Source of the DNA: Betaproteobacteria bacterium CG2_30_68_42
GTDB taxonomy: Bacteria; Pseudomonadota; Gammaproteobacteria; Burkholderiales; Rhodocyclaceae
Assembly (NCBI GenBank): GCA_001872285.1
Contig: MNXU01000025.1
Span: 1-42,550 of the forward strand
Direction of reading: 5' to 3'
DNA length: 42,550 nucleotides
Shown in pieces: positions 1 through 8,159 of the stretch. Position 1 is the stretch's first letter, and the number at the start of each line of letters is the position of its first letter. The notes beneath the pieces were generated by a model that had not been told where the DNA came from, made no database searches, and saw only the letters and a list, made by a program, of their open reading frames with translations. Position numbers and translations under genes: made by a program.

Positions 1-1
1 C

Positions 2-2755
2 TCCAAGGGGCTGCGCGAGAAGCCCGCCGCCGATGCGCCGCGCAAGGTGGTGTTCAGGAAGAGCGCGCTCGGCGTCACCCTGGCCGGCTGTCCGCTCGAG
101 GAAAAGATCTCGGAGTTCCAGAAGCTCAGATCGATCGGCCGCACGGTCTCGGCGCTCGCCGTGATCGTCGTCGACAATCCGCTGGTCGCAGCCACCGGCC
201 ATCGCATCTGCAACGACTGCATGAAGTCGTGCATCTACCAGAAGACCGAGCCGGTGAACATCCCGCAGGTCGAGACGCGCACGCTCAAGGACGTGCTCGC
301 GCTGCCCTGGGGCTTCGAAATCTACAGCCTGCTCACGCGCTGGAATCCGCTCGACCTGCGCCGCCCGCTGCCGCGCGCGCGCAGCGGGCACCGCGTGCTG
401 GTGGTGGGCATGGGCCCGGCCGGGTTCGCGCTGGCGCACAACCTGCTCAACGACGGTCACACGGTGGTGGGCATCGACGGCCTGAAGATCGAGCCGCTCC
501 CGGAGCGCCTGTCCGGCGTGCGCGCCGACGGCACGCGCGTGGCCTTCGAGCCGGTGCGCGATGCGGCCGAGCTGCACGAGCCGCTCGATGCTCGCGTCAT
601 GGCCGGATTCGGCGGGGTGGCCGAGTACGGCATCACCGTGCGCTGGGACAAGAACTTCCTGAAGATCGTGCGCCTGCTGATCGAACGCCGCTCCGGCTTC
701 GCGATGTACGGCGGCGTGCGCTTCGGCGGCACCGTCTCGCTCGACGATGCGTTCGCGCGCGGCTTCGATCACGTCGCACTCGCGATGGGCGCCGGCAAGC
801 CGACCGTGCTCGACATTCCCAACGGGCTGGCGCGCGGCGTGCGCACCGCCTCCGACTTCCTGATGGCGCTCCAGCTCACCGGCGCGGCGAAGCGCGACTC
901 GGTCGCCAACATGCAGTTGCGCCTGCCGGTGGTCGTCATCGGCGGCGGGCTCACCGCGATCGACACCGCGACCGAATCGGCCGCGTACTACGTCGTGCAG
1001 GTCGAGAAGATCCTCGCACGCTTCGAGGAACTGGCCGCCGTGCTCGGCGAGGAGGCAGTGCGGGCGCGCTGGGACGAGGAGGAGCGGGAAATCGCGGACG
1101 AATTCCTCGGACACGCGCGCGCCATCCGCGAAGAGCGGCGGGCGGCCGCGCGCGAGCGGCGGCCCGCGCGCCTCGCGGAGATGCTGCGGGCATGGGGCGG
1201 AGTGACCATCGCCTATCGCCGCCGGCTCGTCGACAGTCCGGCCTACACGCTCAACCACGAGGAGGTCGGGAAGGCGCTCGAGGAAGGCGTGGTCTTCGCC
1301 GAGGGGCTCGTGCCGTCCGCGATCGAGACCGACGCACACGGCGCCGCCTCCGCGATCCGCTTCACCCGCCAGTCGTCCGGCGATGACGGCACCCGGCGCG
1401 AGGCGGGCGAGGCGAGGCTGCCGGCGCGCGCGATCTTCGTCGCGGCCGGAACCCAGCCGAACACCGCGCTCGCGCGCGAGCACCCGGCGGATTTTCCGCT
1501 CGACGGCAGGTACTTCGCCGCCTGCGACGAGGATGGCGCTGCGGTCACGCCGCAGCGCGCGCTCTCCAAACCGGAGCGCGCCGACGTGCTGATGCGGCGG
1601 ATGGCGGACGGGCGCTTCGTGTCGTTCTTCGGCGATCTTCACCCGTCCTATTTCGGCAACGTGGTGAAGGCGCTGGGCTCGGTGAAACAGGGCTATCCGG
1701 TGATCTCGCGCGTGCTCGCGCGGCGCGCTCCGGCCGCAGGCGGGGACGACGATGCGTTCCTCGCCGCACTCGATGCCGACCTGCGCGCCCGCGTGCATGA
1801 GGTCGCGCGCCTCACGCCCAACATCGTCGAGGTCGTCGTGCGCGCGCCCGCCGCGGCGCGATCCTTCCGCCCCGGACAGTTCTACCGGCTGCAGAACTAC
1901 GAGAGCCTCGCGCCGCTCGCGCGGGGGACACGGATGCAGATGGAGGGGCTCGCGCTCACCGGCGCCTGGGTCGATCCCGCGCGCGGACTGGTCTCGACCA
2001 TCGTGCTGGAGATGGGCGGCTCGTCCAACCTGTGCGCAATGCTGCGCCCCGGCGAGCCGGTCGTGCTGATGGGGCCCACCGGCGCTCCCACGCACATCGC
2101 CCCGAACGAGACCGTCGTGCTGGCCGGCGGCGGGCTGGGCAACGCGGTGCTGTTCTCGATCGGCCAGGCCTTGCGCGCAGCCGGATCGAAGGTGCTCTAT
2201 TTCGCCGGCTACAAGAAGGGGATCGACCGCTACAAGATGGCCGAGATCGAGGCCGCCGCCGACGTCGTGGTGTGGTGCTGCGACGAGCCGCCCGGCTTCG
2301 CGCCGACCCGGCCACAGGACCGCGGCTTCGTCGGGAACATCGTGGATGCGATGGTTGCCTATGCGTCCGGCGCACTGGGCGAGCCGCGCATCCGCGTGCA
2401 GGATGCCGATCGCATCATCGCGATCGGCTCCGACCGGATGATGGCGGCGGTCGCACGCGCGCGCACGGCAGCGCTGGCGCCCTGGCTCAAGCCGGGCCAT
2501 TGCGGCATCGGCTCGATCAACTCGCCGATGCAGTGCATGATGAAGGAGATCTGCGGGCAGTGCCTGCAGGTCCATCGGGATCCGGCGAGCGGCGCGGCGC
2601 GCCATGTGTTCTCGTGCTTCAACCAGGACCAGCCGCTGGAACAGGTGGATTTCCAGGGCCTCGCGGCGCGGCTGAAGCAGAACTCCGTGCTCGAGAAACT
2701 GACCGCGCAATGGATCGCCCACTGCACGGCCGCCGCGGGCCGGACGCGAGGCTGA
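2..2755 (+). CDS. FAD/NAD(P)-dependent iron-sulfur oxidoreductase, GltD-PyrK (NfnB-NfnA-like) fusion, 5'-truncated
   Basis: The reading frame is open from the first bases of the window, so the true start lies upstream; 917 residues are visible. Near residues 70-77 a CNDCMKSC motif resembles the cysteine-rich N-terminal region of GltD/dihydropyrimidine dehydrogenase-type proteins. A GMGPAG dinucleotide fold follows near residue 136 and a second one, GGGLTAID, near 313, with a long charged helical insert (about 330-385) between that second fold and the rest of the flavoprotein half. From about residue 595 the protein becomes a ferredoxin-reductase/PyrK-like module (FRPGQF flavin site, then GGGLGNAV nucleotide site). 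It ends in a cysteine cluster (about 833-875) that could hold the [2Fe-2S] centre. The order flavoprotein then PyrK-like half matches the NfnB and NfnA subunits joined in one chain. Role inferred only as electron transfer between NAD(P)H and an iron-sulfur partner; the substrate is unknown. Confidence 0.8.
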   Translation, partial: SKGLREKPAADAPRKVVFRKSALGVTLAGCPLEEKISEFQKLRSIGRTVSALAVIVVDNPLVAATGHRICNDCMKSCIYQKTEPVNIPQVETRTLKDVLALPWGFEIYSLLTRWNPLDLRRPLPRARSGHRVLVVGMGPAGFALAHNLLNDGHTVVGIDGLKIEPLPERLSGVRADGTRVAFEPVRDAAELHEPLDARVMAGFGGVAEYGITVRWDKNFLKIVRLLIERRSGFAMYGGVRFGGTVSLDDAFARGFDHVALAMGAGKPTVLDIPNGLARGVRTASDFLMALQLTGAAKRDSVANMQLRLPVVVIGGGLTAIDTATESAAYYVVQVEKILARFEELAAVLGEEAVRARWDEEEREIADEFLGHARAIREERRAAARERRPARLAEMLRAWGGVTIAYRRRLVDSPAYTLNHEEVGKALEEGVVFAEGLVPSAIETDAHGAASAIRFTRQSSGDDGTRREAGEARLPARAIFVAAGTQPNTALAREHPADFPLDGRYFAACDEDGAAVTPQRALSKPERADVLMRRMADGRFVSFFGDLHPSYFGNVVKALGSVKQGYPVISRVLARRAPAAGGDDDAFLAALDADLRARVHEVARLTPNIVEVVVRAPAAARSFRPGQFYRLQNYESLAPLARGTRMQMEGLALTGAWVDPARGLVSTIVLEMGGSSNLCAMLRPGEPVVLMGPTGAPTHIAPNETVVLAGGGLGNAVLFSIGQALRAAGSKVLYFAGYKKGIDRYKMAEIEAAADVVVWCCDEPPGFAPTRPQDRGFVGNIVDAMVAYASGALGEPRIRVQDADRIIAIGSDRMMAAVARARTAALAPWLKPGHCGIGSINSPMQCMMKEICGQCLQVHRDPASGAARHVFSCFNQDQPLEQVDFQGLAARLKQNSVLEKLTAQWIAHCTAAAGRTRG

Positions 2756-2815
2756 TCGGGCCCGGCGCATCGCGACGCCCGGCGCCCCTGTGCGCCCAGC
2801 CGCTGGCGGCGGACC

Positions 2816-3448
2816 TCATTTCCGGCTGACCCGCGCGCCGTCGACGAGAATGGTGCCCTGATGCCGGAGGCGGCGCAGGGTGCGGTAGAGCGCCTCGTGG
2901 CTCAGGCCCAGCTCGGCTGCCCAGGCTTTTTTCGTGTGCGTGAGCACGACCGCGCCGCCGCTGCCCTCGCTCTCGATGTAATGGAGGATCCTGTCGGCGG
3001 CGCTGCGCAGGTTCAGGCGCTCGCACTGTGCGCGCAGCCTGCGCACCTCGCGTGACAGGTGTGCCATCCAGCCGTTGCGGAATGCCGCATCGTGCGCCAG
3101 CGCCGCACGGAAGCCGCGTAGCGGGAAGCGCAGAGCCTCGCCCGGCGTGGCCGCGATCGCATCGCAGTGGTAGCGCTCCGCCTCCAGGCTCGCCTCGGCC
3201 AAGAAGCCCATGCGGCTGCGCTGGAGGATGATCTCGACGCCATCGCGGCTGCGCCGCAGCAGATGGACCTCGCCGGAGAGCACGTAGAGAATCACACCGG
3301 GTCGTTCGCCGAGACGAAAGAGGTGGTCGCCTTGCGCGAATGGGACGCGCCTGGCGGATTGCCCGAGGGCTGCCGGGAGATGGGCGAGTGACCGGTGTCC
3401 GGCGCGAAGCGCGGCCCAGTCGATGCTGGCGCTCACACGCTCAGCCAT
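2816..3448 (-). CDS. Crp/Fnr-family transcriptional regulator
   Basis: A 210-residue protein with an N-terminal cyclic-nucleotide-binding-type beta barrel (about 25-115), a long dimerisation helix (about 120-150) and a C-terminal winged helix-turn-helix (about 160-205). The recognition helix (around LSHEALYRTLRR) keeps the Crp Glu (E185) and Arg (R189), while the Crp Arg180 equivalent is His184. Only two cysteines are present and none form an N-terminal cluster, so an Fnr-type iron-sulfur sensor is unlikely; the ligand cannot be told from sequence. I chose the ATG at 3448 because the family domain starts right after it; an upstream in-frame start at 3523 would add 25 unconserved-looking residues. 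The gene is divergent from the cytochrome gene at 3620, and the gap holds a Crp/Fnr-type palindrome, so that cytochrome is its likely target. Confidence 0.88.
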   Translation of the reverse strand: MAERVSASIDWAALRAGHRSLAHLPAALGQSARRVPFAQGDHLFRLGERPGVILYVLSGEVHLLRRSRDGVEIILQRSRMGFLAEASLEAERYHCDAIAATPGEALRFPLRGFRAALAHDAAFRNGWMAHLSREVRRLRAQCERLNLRSAADRILHYIESEGSGGAVVLTHTKKAWAAELGLSHEALYRTLRRLRHQGTILVDGARVSRK

Positions 3449-3541
3449 CGCGAACTGCCCGGTGGCGCTGGCCGCGGTGGCGGGGGCGAGGAAGCGGAGT
3501 TGCAGCCTGCACCATGACGTCAAGTGATGCGAACGCGTTGG

Positions 3542-3565
3542 CGCATATGATCACGGTCATATGCG
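3542..3565. promoter_or_regulatory. Crp/Fnr-type palindromic operator
   Basis: The arms CGCATATGA and TCATATGCG are perfect reverse complements (9 bp) around the 6-bp spacer TCACGG. The inner core reads TATGA-N6-TCATA, the same geometry as the Crp consensus TGTGA-N6-TCACA. Its centre is 3553.5. It lies in the divergent gap between the Crp/Fnr-type gene and the cytochrome gene. Binding is inferred, not shown. Confidence 0.7.
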
Positions 3566-3582
3566 GAAGGTCGTTTCGATCA

Positions 3583-3588
3583 TAGCAT
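3583..3588 (+). promoter_or_regulatory. Predicted -10 element (TAGCAT) of the cytochrome gene
   Basis: TAGCAT matches four of six bases of TATAAT. There is no recognisable -35 hexamer; instead the palindrome at 3542-3565 covers the -35 region. A start site at about 3595 puts the operator centre at -41.5, the class II activator position known for Crp and Fnr. Predicted only. Confidence 0.45.
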
Positions 3589-3619
3589 TCGCGCTTCGCC
3601 AGACCAGAGGAGACTCGCC

Positions 3620-4132
3620 ATGCACGGACAACTGCTCGCCGGGGTGGCCGCCCTCGCTTTTGCCGCCGGCGCACCTGCGCAACAGCACGACCCTTCGATG
3701 CACCGGCACGATCCCTCCAGCGGCGACGCAAATTACCAGGCTCCCGGCGCCGCGCCGTCGCGGGATCCGCGCGAACCGGTTCGCTTCCCGGAGGAGCTTC
3801 GGCTGCACACCCTCGCCAACATGCGCGATCACCTGCTCGCCCTGCAGCAGATCCAGGAGTCGCTCGCGGCGGCGGATTACGACAAGGCCGCGGAGATTGC
3901 CGAACAGCGCCTCGGCATGTCGTCGCTGGGCCTGCACGGCGCGCACGAGGTGGCGAAGTACATGCCTCGGGGAATGCAGGACGCGGGCACGGCGATGCAT
4001 CACGGCGCGAGCCGGTTTGCCGTGGCGGCGCAGGAGTCGTCGGTGACCGCAGATTTCCGGCCCGCGCTCGCGGCGCTCTCGCGCGTCACTGCGAGCTGCG
4101 TCGCCTGTCACGCGGCGTATCGTCTGGAATGA
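3620..4132 (+). CDS. Periplasmic c-type cytochrome, cytochrome c'/c556-like four-helix type
   Basis: A 170-residue protein with a short signal peptide (cleavage probably near GAPAQ, residue 21). It carries one haem-binding motif at the very C-terminus, CVACH (C160, C163, H164) followed by AYR. A CxxCHxxYR ending after four predicted amphipathic helices is the hallmark of cytochrome c'/c556. The mature N-terminus is rich in His, Met and Pro (HDPSMHRHDP) and unusually long before the first helix. A good Shine-Dalgarno (GAGGAG) precedes the ATG. It stands alone, divergent from the Crp/Fnr-type regulator, which probably controls it through the operator at 3542-3565. Members of the fold bind NO or CO or shuttle electrons; which applies here cannot be read from the sequence. 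Confidence 0.85.
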   Translation: MHGQLLAGVAALAFAAGAPAQQHDPSMHRHDPSSGDANYQAPGAAPSRDPREPVRFPEELRLHTLANMRDHLLALQQIQESLAAADYDKAAEIAEQRLGMSSLGLHGAHEVAKYMPRGMQDAGTAMHHGASRFAVAAQESSVTADFRPALAALSRVTASCVACHAAYRLE

Positions 4133-4159
4133 CGCTCCGCGCATGGCGCGGCGAACGGG

Positions 4160-4194
4160 GCCGGGGTATCATGCCCCGGCGTCAGCATGCTGAC
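4160..4194. promoter_or_regulatory. Hairpin plus 14-bp palindrome upstream of the binding-protein gene
   Basis: GCCGGGG (4160-4166) and CCCCGGC (4174-4180) form a perfect 7-bp inverted repeat around TATCATG. GTCAGCATGCTGAC (4181-4194), a perfect 14-bp palindrome, follows at once. The first could be the terminator of the cytochrome gene, although it has no U-tract, or its loop TATCAT could be a -10 element, in which case the palindrome would sit at the start site as an operator. No convincing -35 is present. Function undecided. Confidence 0.4.
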
Positions 4195-4229
4195 AGCGAC
4201 CCATCAACCAGACAGAGGAGGAACGATCG

Positions 4230-5435
4230 ATGGACGATACGAACCAGCGCCGGGACCGGCGCGAGTTTCTGAAGGCAGCGGCCGCGGGCGGTGCGCTCGC
4301 GGGTGCAGAAAGCCTGTTTCCGGGCGTCGCATTCGGCCAGTCGGCGAAGATCCGCGTCGGACTGATGCTTCCCTACACCGGCACCTATACCCAGCTCGGT
4401 GTGGCGATCACCAACGGCTTCAAGCTGGCGGTGCAGGAGAAGGGCGGGAAGCTCGCCGGGCGCGAGGTCGAGTACTTCACCGTCGATGACGAATCCAATC
4501 CGGCGAAGGCGCCGGAGAACATCAACCGCCTGATCCAGCGCGACAAGGTCGATGTGGTGGTCGGCACGGTGCATTCCGGGGTGCTGCTGGGCATGGTCAA
4601 GGTCGCCCGCGAGACCGGAACCCTGGTGATCTGCCCGAACGCCGGCGCTGGCGCGGCCACCGGCCCGCTGTGCGCGCCCAACATCTTCCGCACCTCGTTC
4701 TCGAACTGGCAGACCACCTATCCGCTGGGCAAGGTGCTCAAGGACAAGGGCCACAAGACGGCCGTCTTCCTCACCTGGAAGTACGCCGCCGGCGAAGAGA
4801 TGCTGCAGGGCTTCCGCGATGGTTTCACCAAGCAGGGTGGCAAGCTGGTCAAGGAACTGTTCCTTCCGTTCCCGCAGGTCGAGTTCCAGCCGCTGCTCAC
4901 CGAGATCGCCTCGATCAAGCCCGATGCGGTGGTGTGCTTCTTCGCCGGCGGCGGGGCGGCCAAGTTCCTCAAGGATTACGCGGCGGCCGGATTGAAGGGC
5001 AAGCTGCCGCTCTACGGCTCCGGCTTCCTCACCGACGGCGTGCTGGAAGCGGTGGGCAACGCGGCCGCGGGCGTCGAAACCACCCTGCATTATGGCGACG
5101 GCATCGAGACGGCGCGCAACAAGGAATTCCGGCTCGAATACGCGAAGGCGTTCAAGGCCCAGCCCGACGTCTACGCCGTGCAGGGTTTCGACGCCGGCCA
5201 GTTGCTGGCGGCGGGCGTGCAGGCGGTCAAGGGCGACATCGGCAACCGGGAGGGCATGATCAAGGCGATGGCCTCGGCCCGGATCAACAGCCCGCGCGGC
5301 GCCTGGACGATGTCGAAGGCGCACAATCCGGTGCAGGACTTCTACCTGCGCAAGGTCATCGGCAAGGAGAACAAGGTGGTCGGCATCGCGCACAAGGCGC
5401 TCGCGGATCCGGCGACCGGCTGCAAGATGGCCTGA
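4230..5435 (+). CDS. Branched-chain amino acid-type ABC transporter substrate-binding protein, Tat-exported
   Basis: A 401-residue periplasmic binding protein of the LivJ/leucine-isoleucine-valine family (Peripla_BP_6 type). The N-terminus has a twin-arginine signal: R10-R11-E-F-L-K followed by an Ala/Gly-rich stretch, with cleavage likely after AFG (about residue 36). The mature protein begins KIRVGLMLPYTGTYTQLG, typical of the family's first strand and ligand loop. A strong Shine-Dalgarno (GAGGAGG) sits 8-9 bases before the ATG. No permease or ATPase gene is adjacent, so it is an orphan binding protein in this window. Ligand unknown: many betaproteobacterial relatives bind aromatic or other small carboxylates instead of amino acids. 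Confidence 0.88.
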   Translation: MDDTNQRRDRREFLKAAAAGGALAGAESLFPGVAFGQSAKIRVGLMLPYTGTYTQLGVAITNGFKLAVQEKGGKLAGREVEYFTVDDESNPAKAPENINRLIQRDKVDVVVGTVHSGVLLGMVKVARETGTLVICPNAGAGAATGPLCAPNIFRTSFSNWQTTYPLGKVLKDKGHKTAVFLTWKYAAGEEMLQGFRDGFTKQGGKLVKELFLPFPQVEFQPLLTEIASIKPDAVVCFFAGGGAAKFLKDYAAAGLKGKLPLYGSGFLTDGVLEAVGNAAAGVETTLHYGDGIETARNKEFRLEYAKAFKAQPDVYAVQGFDAGQLLAAGVQAVKGDIGNREGMIKAMASARINSPRGAWTMSKAHNPVQDFYLRKVIGKENKVVGIAHKALADPATGCKMA

Positions 5436-5502
5436 TCCGCGCTACGGCACGGCGTCGCGTTTCCGGGGGGCTCCGGGCGCGCTCCGCCGTTCTCGCCAGG
5501 GA

Positions 5503-5525
5503 CGGCGGCTTCGGCCGCCGTTTCA
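5503..5525 (+). terminator. Intrinsic terminator-like hairpin after the binding-protein gene
   Basis: ACGGCGGC and GCCGCCGT form a perfect 8-bp GC-rich stem closed by a UUCG tetraloop and followed by a short T run. The position 68 bases after the stop at 5435 and before the gyrA promoter fits a terminator; the short U-tract lowers confidence. Confidence 0.6.
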
Positions 5526-5541
5526 GCTTGCGGATCGGGTC

Positions 5542-5569
5542 TTGGAGCGAGGGCGCCGCATGGTAGAAT
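5542..5569 (+). promoter_or_regulatory. Predicted sigma-70 promoter of gyrA
   Basis: TTGGAG (5542-5547) and TAGAAT (5564-5569) are separated by 16 bp, giving a start site near 5576 and a leader of about 40 bases before gyrA. It follows directly after the terminator-like hairpin. Confidence 0.6.
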
Positions 5570-5617
5570 TCGCCCTTTCTACGGCCCTGCTGGCAAGACC
5601 GTAGTCACGCATCCCTC

Positions 5618-8152
5618 ATGACCGAATCCACCAGGGACGTCCTGCCGATCAGCCTCGAAGAGGAGATGCGGCGCTCCTACCTCGATTACGCGATGAGCGT
5701 GATCGTGGGGCGGGCGCTGCCCGATGTGCGCGACGGCCTCAAGCCCGTGCATCGGCGCGTGCTCTTCGCGATGCACGAGGCCAACAACGTCTGGAACCGG
5801 CCGTACGTCAAGTGCGCGCGGGTGGTCGGCGACGTGCTCGGGAAGTACCACCCGCACGGCGACACCGCCACCTACGAGGCGCTGGTGCGGATGGCGCAGG
5901 ACTTCTCGATGCGCTACATGCTCGTCGACGGCCAGGGCAACTTCGGCTCCGTCGACGGCGATTCCCCCGCCGCCTACCGCTACACCGAGTGCCGCCTGCA
6001 CCGCATTTCCGGCCAACTGCTCGCTGACATCGATCGCGAGACCGTCGACTTCGTCCCCAACTACGACGCCAAGGAACTCGAACCCACCGTACTGCCCGCG
6101 CGCATCCCGAACCTGCTGGTCAATGGCTCGTCGGGGATCGCGGTCGGGATGGCGACCAACATCCCCCCGCACAACCTGGGCGAAGTCATCGACGCGTGCC
6201 AGGCGCTGCTCGCGGACCCCGATCTGCCGATCGAGAGGCTGATCGAGATCGTGCGTGCGCCCGACTTTCCGACCGGCGCCGTGATCCAGGGGCTCGCCGG
6301 GGTGCGCGAGGGCTACCTCACCGGACGTGGGCGCGTCGTGATCCGGGCCCATACCCATTTCGAGGAAGTCGGCACCAGGCAGGCGATCATCGTCGACGAC
6401 CTGCCCTACCAGGTGAACAAGCGCATCCTGCAGGAGCGCATCGCCGAACTGGTCAATGAAAAGAAGCTGGAAGGCATCGCCGACATCCGCGACGAGTCGG
6501 ACAAGTCCGGCATGCGCGTGGTGATCGAACTGAAGCGCGGCGAGATGCCGGAGGTCGTGCTGAACAACCTGTTCAAGCAGACGCAGCTCCAGGACAGCTT
6601 CGGCATCAACATGGTCGCGCTGGTCGACGGCAAGCCGCGGGTGCTCAACCTCAGGCAGATGCTGGAGTGCTTCCTCGCGCACCGGCGCGAGGTGGTCACA
6701 CGGCGCACGGTCTTCGATCTGCGCAAGGCGCGCGAGCGCGCCCACGTGCTCGAGGGCCTCGCGGTCGCGCTGTCCAACGTCGACGAGGTGATCGCACTGA
6801 TCAAGGCGGCGCCCGCCCCGGCCGAGGCCAGGCGCGAGCTGATGGCGCGCACCTGGCGCTCCGCGCTGGTGGAGGAGATGCTCGCCGGGGTGATCGAGGA
6901 AGCCTCGCGGCCGAACGATCTGGGCGAGGAGTTCGGGCTGAGCGGGGACGGATACCGGCTCTCGGTGGTGCAGGCGCAGCGCATCCTGGAGATGCAGCTC
7001 CAGCGCCTGACCGGCCTCGAGCAGGACAAGATCATCGCCGAGTACCGCGAGGTGATGGGCGTGGTCGTCGATCTCGTCGACATCCTGGCGCACCCCGGGC
7101 GCATCACCCGCATCATCAGCGAGGAACTCGCGCAGGCCAGGCAGGAATTCGGCGATCCGCGCCGCTCCGAGATCGTCGCCTCGGCCCAGGACATCGACAT
7201 CGAGGATCTGATCACCCCGCACGACGTCGTGATCACGATCTCGCACGGCGGCTACATCAAGAGGCAGCCGCTCGCCGACTACCAGGCGCAGAAGCGGGGG
7301 GGGCGCGGCAGGCAGGCGACCGCGGTCAAGCAGGACGACTTCATCGACTGCCTGTTCATCGCCCACAGCCACGACCACATCCTCTCGTTCTCGAACCGCG
7401 GGCGCGTCTATTGGATCAAGGCCTACGAGCTGCCGCAGGGCGCGCGGGCGAGCCGCGGCAAGCCGGTCGTCAATCTTTTTCCGCTCGAAGGGGGCGAGAA
7501 GATCACCGCGGTGCAGCCGGTGCACGAGTTCGACGAAGGCCATTTCGTGTTCATGGCGACGGCGCGCGGCACGGTCAAGAAGACCCCGCTCGCGAGCTTC
7601 GCGAACCCGCGCCAGGCGGGGATCATCGCCGTCGATCTCGATCCGGACGACTACCTGGTCGGGGTGGCGATCACCGACGGCAGCTACGACATCATGCTGT
7701 TTTCCGACGCCGGCAAGGCGGTGCGCTTCTCCGAACAGGACGTGCGCGCCATGGGCCGCACCGCGCGCGGGGTGCGCGGCATGTCGCTCGAGGAGGGTCA
7801 GCGCGTGATCTCGATGCTTGCGGCCAAGGGCGAGGACTGGTGGGTGCTCACCGCGACCGAGAACGGCTTCGGCAAGCGCACTGCGATCTCCGAATACACC
7901 CGCCACGGCCGAGGCACCAAGGGCATGATCGCCATCCAGACGAGCAGCCGCAACGGCGCGCTGGTGGCGGCGGTGCTGGCGGGCGAGGACGACGAAGTGA
8001 TGCTGGTGTCCACCGGCGGCGTGCTGATCCGCACGCCGGTGCGGGAAATCCGCGAGACCAGCCGCTCGGCCCAGGGCGTGACCCTGATCGCGCTCGACGA
8101 GGGCACCCGGCTGTCCGGGATCGAAAAGGTTGTGGAAACTGAAGAGGAGTAG
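5618..8152 (+). CDS. gyrA: DNA gyrase subunit A
   Basis: The 844-residue breakage-reunion subunit of the type II topoisomerase that negatively supercoils DNA. The N-terminal winged-helix domain keeps E. coli numbering: catalytic Y122 in RYTECRL, and the quinolone-resistance region [10 protein letters not shown] with T83 and E87 (E. coli has S83, D87). The GyrA box that starts DNA wrapping reads KRGGRG at residues 559-564, heading the six-bladed beta-pinwheel C-terminal domain. The C-terminus is short and acidic (ETEEE). It is the first gene of a long co-directional block; its stop is 7 bases before serC, and its last codons (GAAGAGGAG) supply the serC ribosome-binding site, so the two are probably translated in a coupled way. 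Confidence 0.98.
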   Translation: MTESTRDVLPISLEEEMRRSYLDYAMSVIVGRALPDVRDGLKPVHRRVLFAMHEANNVWNRPYVKCARVVGDVLGKYHPHGDTATYEALVRMAQDFSMRYMLVDGQGNFGSVDGDSPAAYRYTECRLHRISGQLLADIDRETVDFVPNYDAKELEPTVLPARIPNLLVNGSSGIAVGMATNIPPHNLGEVIDACQALLADPDLPIERLIEIVRAPDFPTGAVIQGLAGVREGYLTGRGRVVIRAHTHFEEVGTRQAIIVDDLPYQVNKRILQERIAELVNEKKLEGIADIRDESDKSGMRVVIELKRGEMPEVVLNNLFKQTQLQDSFGINMVALVDGKPRVLNLRQMLECFLAHRREVVTRRTVFDLRKARERAHVLEGLAVALSNVDEVIALIKAAPAPAEARRELMARTWRSALVEEMLAGVIEEASRPNDLGEEFGLSGDGYRLSVVQAQRILEMQLQRLTGLEQDKIIAEYREVMGVVVDLVDILAHPGRITRIISEELAQARQEFGDPRRSEIVASAQDIDIEDLITPHDVVITISHGGYIKRQPLADYQAQKRGGRGRQATAVKQDDFIDCLFIAHSHDHILSFSNRGRVYWIKAYELPQGARASRGKPVVNLFPLEGGEKITAVQPVHEFDEGHFVFMATARGTVKKTPLASFANPRQAGIIAVDLDPDDYLVGVAITDGSYDIMLFSDAGKAVRFSEQDVRAMGRTARGVRGMSLEEGQRVISMLAAKGEDWWVLTATENGFGKRTAISEYTRHGRGTKGMIAIQTSSRNGALVAAVLAGEDDEVMLVSTGGVLIRTPVREIRETSRSAQGVTLIALDEGTRLSGIEKVVETEEE

Positions 8153-8159
8153 CGAAATC

